Positions 29,776 to 40,345 are shown, numbered from the stretch's first letter. The stretch: 64,000 bases of DNA from Tuctoria greenei (GCA_036927565.1 JAYESD010000001.1:284033560-284097559), one strand, 5' to 3'. Translations and numbers: made by a program. Notes: generated by a model not told the origin, from the letters alone.

Positions 29776-31014
29776 TTCGTTCACTTGTTGATCTTCTCCA
29801 TTATTCCTAATAACAATTAAATCATCACATAGCAATCTATTCTCAAACTCACATGAAAAAGAAGTTAGGAACGAATTCACCTGCTGATTTATTAACCGTG
29901 CTCGTGCTCTTGTGATTGGTCCTTGCAGTTCAATGTGCGTCTTTGCTGTTGTGATGTCCTCATCATCCTCCCCCTCTTGAATTGGAATCGTCCTCGACTC
30001 AAGTTCATCTTCTTCTCCCAAGTACGATCGCAAAACTGAAATGTTAAAAGTAGGACCTACCCCAAAATCGGGAGGCAATTCAAGCTTATATGCATTATCA
30101 TTAATCTTTTCAACAATCTTAAAAGGACCAACAGCTCGTGGCATAAGTTTAGATTTTCTCAGGTCGGGAAATTGCTCTTTTCTCAAATGTAACCACACCA
30201 AATCACCCGGTTCAAGTTTTACTTCTTTTCTACCTTTACTATCTGCAATCCTATACTTCTCATTCATCATTTTAATATTTTTCTTTGTAGTTTCATGCAT
30301 CTTAAGAATGAATTCAGATCGTTGTGTAGCATCCAAATTTATAGTTTCAGAAGGAGGCGAAGGTAGTAAATCAATAGGAGCACGGGGATTGAAACCATAC
30401 ACTACCTGGAGTGGACTTACCTTTGTTGTGGAGTGAACGGATCTGTTGTAAGCAAATTCTATATGTGGTAAACACTCCTCCCACAACTTCAAATTTGTTT
30501 TCAAGACAACCCGCAACATAGTGGATAAAGTACGATTAACTATCTCGGTCTGTCCATCCGTTTGTGGTTGACATGTAGTTGAAAACAACAACTTGCTTCT
30601 CAATTTATACCACAAAGTTCTCCAAAAATGACTCAAAAATTTTGCATCACGATCAGAAACAATGGTATTTGGCACACCATGTAAATGAACAATTTCCGTC
30701 ATAAATAAATCAGCAATGTGTGAGGCATTATCATTCTTATGACAAGGTATAAAGTGTGCCATTTTGGAAAAGCAATCAACAACTACAAAAATACTATCCC
30801 TCCCCCTCTTAGTACTAGGAAATCCCAAAACAAAGTCCATAGAAATATCCTCCCAAGGTACACTAGGAACAGGAAGAGGCATATAAAGACCATGTGGGTT
30901 AAGGCGAGACTTAGATTTGTTGCAAGTAGTGCATCGTGACACGTAGCGCTCGACATCAGGCCTCATCTTTGGCCATAAGAAGTGTGTGGACAACACGTCT
31001 TCAGTTTTCTTCAC
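29668..31014 (-). CDS. G3 integrase (long intact frame)
   Basis: Open frame of 448 codons, the longest intact pol piece in the window. It begins with the end of the H2C2 zinc-binding domain (CTTCNKSKSRLN), then the rve core with D (MDFVLGFPSTKRGRDS), D (VSDRDAKFLSHF) and E (DGQTEIVNRTL), all three catalytic residues. A GPF-type module (MPRAVGPFKIVEKINDNAYK) and an acidic tail with EEDELESRTIPIQEGEDDED and PITRARARLI follow. It would normally be released from a polyprotein and insert element DNA in the nucleus. RT and RNase H upstream are in other frames, so it is not expressed as an intact polyprotein. Confidence 0.85.
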   Translation of the reverse strand: MKKTEDVLSTHFLWPKMRPDVERYVSRCTTCNKSKSRLNPHGLYMPLPVPSVPWEDISMDFVLGFPSTKRGRDSIFVVVDCFSKMAHFIPCHKNDNASHIADLFMTEIVHLHGVPNTIVSDRDAKFLSHFWRTLWYKLRSKLLFSTTCQPQTDGQTEIVNRTLSTMLRVVLKTNLKLWEECLPHIEFAYNRSVHSTTKVSPLQVVYGFNPRAPIDLLPSPPSETINLDATQRSEFILKMHETTKKNIKMMNEKYRIADSKGRKEVKLEPGDLVWLHLRKEQFPDLRKSKLMPRAVGPFKIVEKINDNAYKLELPPDFGVGPTFNISVLRSYLGEEDELESRTIPIQEGEDDEDITTAKTHIELQGPITRARARLINQQVNSFLTSFSCEFENRLLCDDLIVIRNNGEDQQVNERGLGSMENQLGRPQVDGNSLQLGLEFNSESRSSPP

Positions 31015-31673
31015 TCCAAAATGTCACATAAACCTCCTCCATGTGCTTCTTGCAAAAGTAATAGATGAACGGAGCTAGCTAGAACGCATAGCTTGTTAGC
31101 ACAATAGAGGAGACCCTCTCGCAGCACATATTTATTCCAAGTTCTTCCTTCTCTACAATTTTCAAAAGCATCTTTGAATTCTAAATCAGTAGGATATATT
31201 GCTTTTATTGTTTCCAAACCAAAGATTTTATGATCAAGCTGGGACAACATGGTATAACGCCTAGATAATGCATCGACAATGATATTTTCCTTCCCTTTCT
31301 TATGCTTAATGATGTATGGAAACGACTCTATGAACTCAATCCATTTAGCATGTCGTTTATTCAGATTGGTTTGACACTTAAGATACTTCAATGATTCCTG
31401 ACCAGAATGTATGACAAACTCCTAAGACCAAAGATAATGTTGCCAAGTTTCTAATACACGCACTAAGGCATACAATTCCTTATCATAAGTAGAATAATTC
31501 AAAGAAGGACCATGAAGTTTTTCACTAAAGAAAGCAACGGTTTTACCTCCTTGTATGAGAACGCCTCCAATACCAATGTCGCTTGCATCGCATTCTAGGT
31601 CAAAGGTCTTGTAAAAATTTGGAAGTTGTAGCAATGGTGCTTGTGTAAGCTTCGATTTGAGAGCATCAAAACC
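31011..31673 (-). pseudogene. G3 RNase H and integrase zinc-binding N-terminus
   Basis: Two minus-strand frames. 31422-31634 has LECDASDIGIGGVLIQ, KLHGPSLNYSTYDKELYALV and ETWQHYLWS, the RNase H blocks with Asp and Glu. 31011-31391 has LNKRHAKWIEFIESFPY, GKENIIVDALSRRY (catalytic Asp region) and then LLLLQEAHGGGL. In the usual element this is HxxxGGH, part of the H2C2 finger; here the frame ends in CDILE. A stop near 31420 and a frameshift near 31012 break the polyprotein. Confidence 0.8.
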
Positions 31674-32420
31674 TTATTGCTGCTGTTCGCCCCATCGAAA
31701 TGGCACTCCCTTCTTCGTTAGCTCATGTAGAGGTGCTGCAATGGTGCTAAAATCCCGCACAAAGCGCCGATAAAAACCTGCAAGACCAAGAAAACTACGA
31801 ACCTGTGTGACGGTTGTTGGGGCTGGCCAGCTGGTGATTGCTTCAATTTTTGCCTCATCCATCTCAATTCCCTGCGAGGAAACGACATAGCCAAGAAACA
31901 AGACTCGATTGGTGCAAAAGACGCACTTTTCGAGGATACCAAACAAACGTGCATCTCTCAAAACAGTAAAAACAGCACGTAAATGATCAAGATGTTCATC
32001 ATATGACTTGCTGTCAATGAGGATATCATCGAAGTAAACCACCACAAATTGTCCAATGAAAGCACGTAAAACCTTGTTCATTAATCGCATAAAGGTGTTG
32101 GGTGCATTAGTTAAACCAAAATGCATGACTAACCACTCATAAAGTCCAAACTTGGTTTTAAATGTAGTTTTCCATTCATCTCCTAGTGCCATTCTAATTT
32201 GGTGGTAACCACTAGGCAAGTCAATTTTTGTGAAGATGATAGCACCACTCAATTCATCAAGCATGTCATCTAAGCGAGGAATAGGATAACGATATCCAAT
32301 TGTGATGTTATTAATCGCTCGACAATCAACACACATGCGCCAACTACCATCTTTCTTAGGAACCAAAAGAACAGGAACGGAACAAGGGCTAAGGCTTTCA
32401 CGAATGTACCCACGGTCCAA
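31674..32420 (-). pseudogene. G3 reverse transcriptase
   Basis: 248-codon frame with MCVDCRAINNITIGYRYPIP, the IDLPSGYHQIRM block, HFGLTNAPNTFMRLMNKVL and VVYFDDILIDSKS (YFDD catalytic motif), followed by FLGYVVSSQGIEMDEAK and the connection LAGFYRRFVRDFS. Standard for Ty3/gypsy RT. A premature stop just upstream (about 32421) separates it from the preceding frame 32439-32864, so the frame is not continuous with gag and protease, but the RT core itself is intact. Confidence 0.85.
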
Positions 32421-32438
32421 AAGATCTTGGACTTGTCG

Positions 32439-32864
32439 CTAAATTTCCTTAGTTTCCTGTGGATTCGCCCTGTATGCTGCACGATTTGGCAAACTTGCTC
32501 CTGGAATCAAATCGATCTTGTGTTCAATGCCTCTCATCGGTGGTAAACCAGGGGGTATCTCAGAGGGAAACACATCCTCAAACTCCTGCAAAAGGTTAGC
32601 AATAGCAGGGGGCAATGCAATAGACAATTCATGAAGTGAAAACATGGCTTCTTTGCAAACTAAAGCATAGCACATCCGCTTAGCATCGAATAAATCAGCA
32701 AGTTCAGATTTAGTTGCGAGCAACGATGGTGATTTTAACTTAATAACTTGCTGTTTTTCAGATTCTAATTTTGTTGCTTTGCCATCACGAATTTTACTCT
32801 TCTCAAAATGCACAATTTCAGCAGGAGTCATGGGGAGCAAAGTGATTTTCTTTCCCTTATGCAT
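32439..32864 (-). pseudogene. G3 protease-RT linker
   Basis: Frame of 141 codons between protease and RT, with KITLLPMTPAEIVHFEKSK and the end block FEDVFPSEIPPGLPPMRGIE, the last being the usual start of gypsy RT. A stop just after PQETKEI (before the RT frame) replaces what is normally continuous coding. Confidence 0.75.
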
Positions 32865-32915
32865 GAGAGTATATTTATTGGTTCTACCATGATGAATAGC
32901 ATATGTATCAAATTC

Positions 32916-33959
32916 TCAAGGACGACCCAATAAAAGAGAGCAAGCATCCATAGGAACAACATCAAAATCAGCAAAATCATGGTATGAACCAATTGAAAAA
33001 TGTATTCTCGCTGTTTGTGTTACCCGAACCTTACCGCTGTTGTTGAACCATTGAATGTGGTACGGATGAGGGTGTGCTCTTGTTGTCAAACCGAGTTTCT
33101 TGACGACGTCCATGTTCACCAAGTTATTGCAGCTACCTCCATCAATTATAGTGTGTACACGATAGTCCTTGACGATGAGAAACATGTGGAAGAGGTTGTG
33201 TCGTTGTAGCTTGTCGTCGGTCTCCACTTTGGTGCTCAAGGCACGCTGCACAATGATGCTCCTATAGTTCTCCGTCGCCGCTGTACCAAGTACCTCTTCT
33301 TCGGTGTGTTCGTCATTTGGATCTGTAAAGTCAGTAGCAAGAGAATATTCATCTTCAACATCCGAAGTACTATCATACCCTCCATCGTCGCGTGCTATGT
33401 ATGCTCGTTTGCTCGGGCAATCTCTCATCATATGACCAAGTCCCTGGCAACGGTGACACTTAATGTCGGAAGTACGACCCGTAGAAGGAGTGGATGACGA
33501 AGGCTTGAATGATGTTGCCTTGCTGTCTTCCGGCACGCGAGAATGTGGAGCAGCAGGTAAAGTTCGTTGGCCGCCATTGGATGGTGTAGTCGCTGCACGG
33601 TTGGTCGAATATGGTGCCGTTTTGGATGGTGTAGTCGCTGCACGCGTCGTGAAGTTGCTCCTCGTGCGTTGTTGCTGTTGTTGTCGGTCCTGCAATTCTT
33701 TTTCTGCCAACATAGCAAGATGAAACAATCTGTTAACGGTATCATATTCCTTGTACTCAACAATGTCCTGAATTCCATGCCTCAACCCCCCATAAAAACG
33801 AGCCATTTTATCGTCCATCTCCTCTACTACCCCACAATGCAGCATACCCTTTTGTAACTCTTGATAATACTCCTCTACGGATATGTTACCTTGGTCTAAG
33901 CGCTGCAATTTTTTGTGAAGGTCCCACTGAAAAGATGGAGGAAAAAATCGAACACGCAT
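32916..33959 (-). pseudogene. G3 gag and protease N-terminus
   Basis: Frame of 347 codons: capsid C-terminal half (FQWDLHKKLQRLDQGNISVE, EEMDDKMARFYGGLRHGIQD), a Gln/Thr/Ser/Pro-rich linker, the zinc knuckle CHRCQGLGHMMRDC (CX2CX4HX4C), then the acidic EDEYSLATDF stretch. The aspartic protease motif VHTIIDGGSCNNLVN follows, with DGG in place of D(S/T)G. The capsid N-terminus is in another frame at 33960-34110 (a tract resembling SHARRRWDEL-type sequence), so the start is lost. The frame stops after CSLLLGRP, i.e. in the protease. Confidence 0.85.
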
Positions 33960-34715
33960 AGCTTCCTTTATCTATCCCATGTTGGAGGATGAGTTCTAGT
34001 TTTAATAAGTTCATTCCACCATATGATAGCAAAGTCCTTAAACTCAATTCAGAGGCCGGATAACCTATCTTCCAAGGGGAATTTGGGCAATCTAATTTCA
34101 CTGAACGCGGCTACTCAGTGGAAAGTCGGATGCAAAATTTTGCGTATCTGAATTTTAAAAAAAAATCGCTTGATTTCGAGTTCGTATGCGAAAGTTATGG
34201 CCGTTTTAAGGTAGGCTGTCCGAGTTACGTTTTTTTGGATGTTGATTCCAACTCGGTTTGAGAACAGAACTCGCAATCGGATATGAAAACGATCGGGAAT
34301 TTGCACAAAAACTAATGGGGTGGTGTGTGATGATTCAAGGATGAGTGGCACAAAGGTTTGTCACGTAATCTAGGGCTGGCGATGTGGGAGTTCACGCAAG
34401 GCGGCTAGCTAGGGCAAACCGATGAACGTGGTGGATCGGTTTGTTATTTAGGGATTGTGGAATAGGTGTCGAACAAAAAGAAAACAAGGACAAAATACGA
34501 TAACTAGGACCAAAACACAAAGCTAAACCAGCAACAAGACTCGATCACACCAATGCAAACTCAACAATGCAAACTGAAAAAACGAAACTGCACACACTAT
34601 AGTCTGGGAAGCGGTAAAAACGATCTATTTTTTCGTGGCTTTTCTGTGGACTCTAGGTACGAAACAAAATTGATCTAATGGAAGGAAAACAAAGATACCT
34701 CACGGGCAACCTGGA
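33960..34715 (-). other. G3 leader and gag N-terminus, frame-broken
   Basis: Between primer-binding site and the gag frame. Short minus-strand frames (33886-34101, 34115-34351) are open but do not form one gag start. The stretch 34360-34715 is non-coding leader. An A-rich and GATC-poor composition and the position support untranslated leader. Confidence 0.5.
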
Positions 34716-34727
34716 GCTCTGATACCA
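34716..34727 (-). promoter_or_regulatory. Primer-binding site (tRNA-iMet type), G3
   Basis: TGGTATCAGAGC on minus, two bases beyond the LTR end at 34730. Confidence 0.9.
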
Positions 34728-34729
34728 AT

Positions 34730-35190
34730 TGATGAGTAGGTTTAGGCCCGATCTTTCGAAAGGTATGTCGATTGGGGTGGAGAACTCGACGTTGATGATC
34801 CACGACACTCGAGTGGTTGGAGTACCCCTGCAATCACTACACTACGGCCACGGCTCTGTTGGTTATCAACCGTGCTGCACACACTTGACCTCGCCAAGAA
34901 GGCTAATCCCTGCAAGTGCAACAGAGAACACGAGCAAGAACGTCAAAGACACAATCTGAAATCGCAAAGTTGGGGTCTCACAAACCGTAGAACGGCGATA
35001 TTATTGATCTAAGCAAAACCCACTGAATATGACTGGTGGCTGCAGTATTTATAGGCTAGGGTTCGACCAAAACACGATTAGACGCATCCCTAATGGACTC
35101 TTACGGGATACAAGGCCCAAATGCCCGATTCGGTGGTGCAGCACCAGACAGATATTTGGACTCGACTTGTTTCGACAATTCCCAATGACT
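34730..35190 (-). mobile_element. G3 5' LTR, truncated or rearranged at right
   Basis: Matches 29102-29555. Similarity ends at CCCAATGACT (35190), after which the sequence belongs to the antisense gene of G2. Only about 460 bp of a possibly longer LTR is present. Confidence 0.8.
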
Positions 35191-35226
35191 CCGCAGGAAT
35201 TTCGACTGGTGCGGAAGCCTTCCGAG

Positions 35227-35305
35227 GTAATTTTTGATTTTTTACCTCAGCCAGTTGTTTTATTGTTATGTCTGTATTTTGAGTTTCTTCATCCTTCATC
35301 CACAG
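35227..35305 (+). other. Possible intron in the G2 antisense gene
   Basis: GTAATTTTTG donor at 35227 and a pyrimidine-rich stretch ending CATCCACAG at 35305, 79 bp, just before the antisense ORF. The preceding piece (35191-35226) could be exon. I could not settle one frame across the junction, so this is a suggestion. Confidence 0.4.
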
Positions 35306-37343
35306 TGTGCCTAAGAAAAGGGTTGAAGCTCCGGTCCCTATAGCAGCAGCTGAGGCTGTGCAGGCTAAAGCTCCGGCTCCAATTCTAGCGCCGCCCCAAG
35401 AGGTGGCTGAGGCTGCGGCTGCCCCGACGCTGGCTGTCGTGGTCTTGGACCTTGACTCATCCCCAGAAGCTCCCGTGGTAGTGTCGGACCACGGGAATGA
35501 AGATGTACCAGCGGCACCAGCCCCGGAGGTTGAAGCTCTAGGCTTGGATGCTGAGATGTTGGATGCTCCAGCCACAGAGCCAAAGGTAGCTGCAATTCCG
35601 GCCCTAGAGCTGGATGTTGTTGAAGCCCCGGCAGTCAAGCCGGTGGTTGATGAGGTCCTGGTGGTGGAGCCGGGTGTTGATGAAGCTCCAGCACTTGATC
35701 CGGTTGTCGAGGAAGCTCCGGCGGTAGAGCCGGTTGCTACAGAAGTTCCGGCTATAGAGCTGGTCGTCGAAGCGGTTCTGGCATTGAAGCCAGTTGCTGC
35801 AGAGGTGTCGGCGCCTGAGCTTGTGATGATCGAAGCGACAGCACCTGAGCCAGCGGTGGAGGAGACGCCTGCGCTAGAGCCGGAAGTAGTTTCTACTCCG
35901 ACCGAACCTTCAACACCTGCTCCGGAAGTGGTGATCCCGGAGGTGCCCGCTGCTGAGCCAGGGTGCCAAGTTGAAGCTGCTGGATCGCCGCGTGAGGGGC
36001 CAGTTGTTGATGACCTGGCAGCGGGACCTTCAGAGCCAATTTCGGAGGTCAGAACTTCTGCTGCAGGACCTTCCTCGACGGCGGCCGAGGCTATCCCGGA
36101 GGATGGCCTTAGCGCCGTGGAAGCTCAGGGGACCGCTCTTGTAGAATGGGACCCAATTTTTGTCACTGAAAATCCGCTGGAGCCAGTGGAGAGGACCCTG
36201 GCAGGTCCGAACCCGATCCCCCTATCGTTGTCTATTGACAACTCCTGCTCAAGTCTTCGCCAAGTCCAGCTGGCTTTCTACTACGACAGCAAGGCCCTCG
36301 AGGAGGAGTGCCAAACCCTTAGGATGTGGTGCAACCGACTCCATTTCGAGACCAAGCTGGCGCAGTCGAGGCTGGCTGACGACACTGAGTGGGTGCAAAG
36401 GGAGAAGGTCCGCCTGGAGTACTGGGGTAAGCTGTTGGATGAGAGGGAAAGCATGACACGATCCCTCGACAACCAGTCTCAGACCATCTACGAGCAGGCC
36501 AAAGCTGCTAATAGCACAGTGGATGATCGCTAGGAGAGGCTCGCTGGCATCCACGATAGTCTCGTCAAGCGCCAGGAGGCTCTTGAGGCGCGGGAGAGAA
36601 AGCTCGAAGATGAAGAGCAAAAACTCCTGGAGCTGTGGGATGACCTCGTGAAGAGGGAGGAGGAGCTTGTCCAAAAGACAGCTCTGACTGATAAGAGCCT
36701 CAAAGAACGCACCAAGAAATTGGAGGAGCATTGCGAGGAAGAGGAGAAGAAGGCCTGGGAGCGAGGGCAAGATCTCTACAAGCAGGGGAATGCGGTCGCC
36801 GCTAGGGAGAAGAAGGTGCGGGGCCGAGAGAAAGATCTGGTCAACCGCTGGAATGAGATCCACCTCCGGGAGTAAGAGCTCAGCAAACTCGAAAGGCAGG
36901 TTGCTGAAAACATTCAACGGAATGCCAAAGAGGTGGAGCGTCTTGCTCGGGAGAGCTCAGAGCTTGCGGCGGCCAAAAGATCCTTGGAGGAGATGCGAAG
37001 CGCAAGGGTTGCGGAGTCCCAATAAGTTTGGGACTTCCTGGGCAAGGCCAACGACGCGCTGATGCCAATGGGCTTCAGTTTCGTGCGTCCGGATGATCCA
37101 GAGCCAGAGTTGGACCAGGCGTTGGAGACGCTGAGTTCAATAGGCAACAAGCTCACCAAGATGGGCGATGTCATCGCAGACCAGCTGGAAACTGAGGGAC
37201 AGTCCCTAGCGAAGAACGTTGCAGAGTTCTTGCTGACGTGCTACACCAGCCGGGACCCTCGATTCCCTCTAGACCCGGTGCTTGAAGGCCCCATCGAAGG
37301 AGAGGGTGAAGCCACCCGAGCCAGCGTGTCGGAAGTGGCCTAG
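35306..37343 (+). pseudogene. G2 antisense ORF, Pro/Ala repeats plus coiled coil, three stops
   Basis: One plus-strand reading frame runs from 35306 to 37343 (about 680 codons), opposite to pol. It is cut by only three stops: TAG 36531, TAA 36873, TAA 37023. The N-terminal half is Ala/Pro/Glu/Val-rich with eight tandem 10-residue repeats (35643-35882, pattern VVEEAPAVEP). The C-terminal half is long charged helix (KRQEALEARERKLEDEEQKL, REEELVQKTALTDKSLKERT), strongly coiled-coil-like, ending in SVSEVA. Antisense ORFs at this place are known in Tat-type plant gypsy elements and often resemble a putative gypsy-type transposon domain, here perhaps lost with the 5' end. Function unknown. The first half is uninterrupted for 408 codons. 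Confidence 0.75.
35643..35882 (+). repeat. Eight tandem 30-bp repeats coding 10-residue units
   Basis: Units read VVDEVLVVEP, GVDEAPALDP, VVEEAPAVEP, VATEVPAIEL, VVEAVLALKP, VAAEVSAPEL, VMIEATAPEP, AVEETPALEP. Frame is kept in all eight, so the array expanded within coding sequence. Confidence 0.85.
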
Positions 37344-38690
37344 AAGGTCGCCCAGTTCTTCCATAGGGTCTAGGACCATCTCTCTGTAGCTCCCGCTTGT
37401 ATTCTCTCTTCTTCTTCTCCAATTTTGTAATCTCTTGTCTCCAGATGAATGAAATCCAAAATTTTTTATGAATTTCATTTTTTGTCTTCAACACCTTTGT
37501 CTCACTTGGCCCCCTGGTAGATGTACACAATTTGATTATGAACATGTACCAAGAGGATGTAACAGTTGAAGACTTGCATGCTTCAAACATGTAGAATGTA
37601 GGTCCGAAGTCTTCGATAGTGTAGGCCCCCTGAGGTTGTGGGAGCTTAGTGGCTGCGGCATTGACCATCACCGGAGCTTAGTAGCTCTGGCAGTAGTCTC
37701 CATCAACGCTTAAAGCATCGACGGTTAGCCCTCTGGGGTGTCGGAGCTTAGTAGCTCCAGCAGTGACCTCTGTCAACACATGGCGTGTTAATGGCAGATT
37801 CCACTTTAGAGTCTTTCCACCATCTCTTCTCCACGTTGATGGCTTGCTCCTCTAGCTTTACCGGAGCTGAGTAGCTCCAGCAACGCTCGATGTCAATGTT
37901 TGAACATCGACCACAAGCCGCCCAGAGGATGTCAGAGCTTTGGCAGCTCCGACTTCATTCACCATCATCATGAAATATTTATTTTTCCTGCACACTGAGG
38001 TCAAGAAAAACAGTAAAATCTGTTTCCTATCTATAACTTCATTGCGGCTTACTATTCTTGATAAAGTTTTAGGTCGAACACAATTCTAAATACAATCAAG
38101 AGAGCCGTCTTGTTTCCTTCAGGTCCGATTGTTTCTGGACTCGCCTTACTTCGGGCTGCTGGGGTGTAGGTAGAGTGGCATACTTAGGGTGCATGACCAG
38201 GCTAAGTCGATAGCACACTACGGCCCTAGATTGGCTTGGCGGCATTCAGACGAGTAAACCATCAACAATGTTTGAACCCGAAAGGATAGACAATGCAACT
38301 CGAATTGTACCTGAACTGGTTGAGCTAAAGTTTCTTAAGAACTGCACAACTTTGTTATAGACAAGAAAGAGAAAAATAAAAAATATTGAGCATGTACAAA
38401 GTAAATGCACGTGGAGTCTGTTTTCACATAATGATATCTTTCATTATAGGTTTGGGATACATGGGAAACAAGAACACTCTTAGGGTGCAGAATCAGGCTA
38501 AGTGTGTTTCGTTTCTCATTTGACCCAAGGTAGCTAGCTACACTTTTAGTTCTGAAACTGTGACAAGTGTTGCATGGACGTTGCGGACCTAACAGGGTAG
38601 GTCTGGCTTCCCTCTCGGAGGAGCTACCCGACTCTGTACAATGACTCTATAACATACATCACACGTAATTACAGACTCACCTCCATGATA
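37344..38690 (-). other. G2 3' non-coding region with GGAGCTTAGTAGCTCC repeats
   Basis: Between integrase stop and antisense ORF end. 37630-37960 holds about four degenerate copies of a unit containing CGGAGCTTAGTAGCTCCAGC and ATCAACG. No ORF of interest. Downstream of the antisense ORF on plus lies an AT-rich stretch with TTTTGTAATCTCTTG and AATGAAATCC (37424-37460) that could serve as a poly(A) region for it. Confidence 0.6.
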
Positions 38691-39632
38691 TTAAGCATAG
38701 AACTTATGGAGGTGCTCAATGTTCCAAGGATTTGGGAGAGGTGTCCCATCCTCGGTTGCCAAGCGAACGCTTCCGAGACGGGATACTTTCATCACTCGGA
38801 AGGGTCCCTCCCAGCTGGGGGAGAGTTTGTTTAATACTTCTCTAGATTGTATTCTCCGTAGCACCAGATCGCCTTCCTCGAGCTGTCGGCTGTGAACATG
38901 CCTTTGGTGATAGCACCGAAGAGCTTGGCAGTATCGAGCATTCCGAACAACTGCTCGGCACCTGCCCTCTTCAAGGAGGTCAAGGTCTTCACGCCGGAGC
39001 TGGTCCTGCGTGGCTTTGTCGGAGGTCCGGACCCGGAGCGAACCCAAGGTGATTTCCGAAGGAAGGACTGCTTCAGCTCCGTACACATGGAAGAAGGGTG
39101 TCTCTCCAGTTGACCGGTTTGGAGTTGTCCTGTTGGCCCATAGAGTGGGCGGAAGCTCTTCGATCCAGTTGGCTCCATGTTTTTTCAGGCGCTCATATGT
39201 GCGCGTTTTGAGTCCCTTTAGGATTTCTGCATTCGCTCTCTCGGCTTGGCCATTGCTTGCCGGGTGAGCTACAGAGGCGTAGCTGACTTGGATGTCGATG
39301 TCTTTGCAGTATCCTTGGAAAGCAGAGCTTGTGAATTGGGACCCATTATCTGTTATGATTTTGTTCGGGACTCCAAATCTGCATACGATGGACTGCAAGA
39401 ATTTGATAGCTGATTGCTTGTTTATTGTCACAACTAGAGTTGCTTTCGGCCATTTGGTGAATTTGTCAATGGCAACATACAGGAACTTGTAACCTCCGAC
39501 GGCTCCTAGGAAAGGTCCCAAGATGTCCATTACCCACAAAGCGAAAGGCCATGTAGGAGGTACCATTTGTAGAGGATGAGCCAGTGTGTGAATTTGCTTT
39601 GCATGGAACTGGCATGCTTCGCATTTCTTCAC
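38691..39632 (-). CDS. G2 integrase
   Basis: 313-codon frame: CEACQ of the H2C2 finger, rve core with D (WVMDILGPF), D (IITDNGSQFTS) and E (NGQAERANAEIL), the complete triad, then the basic C-terminal region with LVLRRIQSREVLNKLSPSWE and GPFRVMKVSRLGSVRL, ending HLHKFYA. Blocks match Tat-lineage integrases. One TAG (39648-39650) separates it from the preceding frame 39651-40103; the stop replaces what would be Gln. Acts in the nucleus to insert element DNA. The element around it is deleted, so it is not expected to be produced correctly. Confidence 0.85.
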   Translation of the reverse strand: MKKCEACQFHAKQIHTLAHPLQMVPPTWPFALWVMDILGPFLGAVGGYKFLYVAIDKFTKWPKATLVVTINKQSAIKFLQSIVCRFGVPNKIITDNGSQFTSSAFQGYCKDIDIQVSYASVAHPASNGQAERANAEILKGLKTRTYERLKKHGANWIEELPPTLWANRTTPNRSTGETPFFHVYGAEAVLPSEITLGSLRVRTSDKATQDQLRREDLDLLEEGRCRAVVRNARYCQALRCYHQRHVHSRQLEEGDLVLRRIQSREVLNKLSPSWEGPFRVMKVSRLGSVRLATEDGTPLPNPWNIEHLHKFYA

Positions 39633-39647
39633 CAGCTCAGTTGCATC

Positions 39648-40305
39648 CTAGAGCGCTGTAGGCAAGTATAAGCCATGCCGGAAGGCTTTACCGACTAGCG
39701 TGCGGGAAGACGCGTGGTTCCGGCACTCGCCTCCATGGATTTCTACGAGGAGCTCGCATCCTTCTTCCCTTGTGATGCACCGCATTGGGACGCCATTGGC
39801 ACCGCGCTGGTAGAGATCCCCTTCTACCAGCGTGTATCTTTTAGCCAATCTGACCATCCGGTCAGCGGATACATCATCGTCAGGAAGGATATTGTCTTTC
39901 AAGTAGCTCTGGATATCCGAGATCCATGCATCGGAGCTAGCTTGAGCATTTGAGTCTTGTGTGTTGGGTTGCTCAGAGCTTCTGGCGGCACATACGACCC
40001 TTGATGGCTGCCATGGTAACAGGGCCATTGGGACCGCCAACTTTGGGATGCTGGTCTCGCCCCCTTCACTCAGTTCGGCAGGCTGAGCTGTGGGTTTTGA
40101 CAACCTCCGGACGAAGGTTCCGTCAGGAGCCGGAGCTCCGGTTGACGCTTTCGTCGAGAGTTCGTCAGCTTCAGCGTTATGGACACGCTGGACATGGTGG
40201 AGGTCTAGGACTTCGAAGTCCTTCTGAAGCCTCTGGACTTCAAGGAGATAAGCAGCTAGTTAAGGATTGTTACAGGAGCATTCACCCTTCACCTGTTTAA
40301 TGATC
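39648..40305 (-). pseudogene. G2 RNase H end and integrase zinc-finger part
   Basis: Starts at the deletion point (about 40305) with KGECSCNNP, a TAA at 40260-40262, then LAAYLLEVQRLQKDFEVLDL and HVQRVHNAEADELS, the last RNase H block with its Asp (NAEADELS). 39651-40103 continues with SYLKDNILPDDD, YTLVEGDLYQRG and the HxxxCxNH block (VEIHGGECRNHASSRTL) of the finger. Two stops break it. Confidence 0.8.
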
Positions 40306-40345
40306 CAGCAGCTGAGTTCACCATCCTTGAAATCTTAGAGCCTCC

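Larger units (their letters stand above)
29102..35190 (-). mobile_element. G3 gypsy element (chromovirus-like)
   Basis: Minus-strand element with 5' LTR at 34730-35190, primer-binding site 34716-34727, gag 32916-33959, RT 31674-32420, RNase H, integrase 29668-31014, and 3' LTR from 29102. Integrase after RT marks Ty3/gypsy. The C-terminal GPF-type module and the iMet primer site suggest a chromovirus (CRM- or Reina-like), although I see no chromodomain. The LTRs match for about 455 bp up to 29555/35190. Beyond that the right copy meets antisense-ORF sequence of G2. No target-site duplication seen. Confidence 0.85.

Noticed and set aside
36249..36917. Minus-strand 222-codon leucine-rich ORF
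   Set aside because: Shadow of the coiled-coil antisense ORF: reversing Glu/Lys-rich codons gives Leu/Phe/Ser runs.
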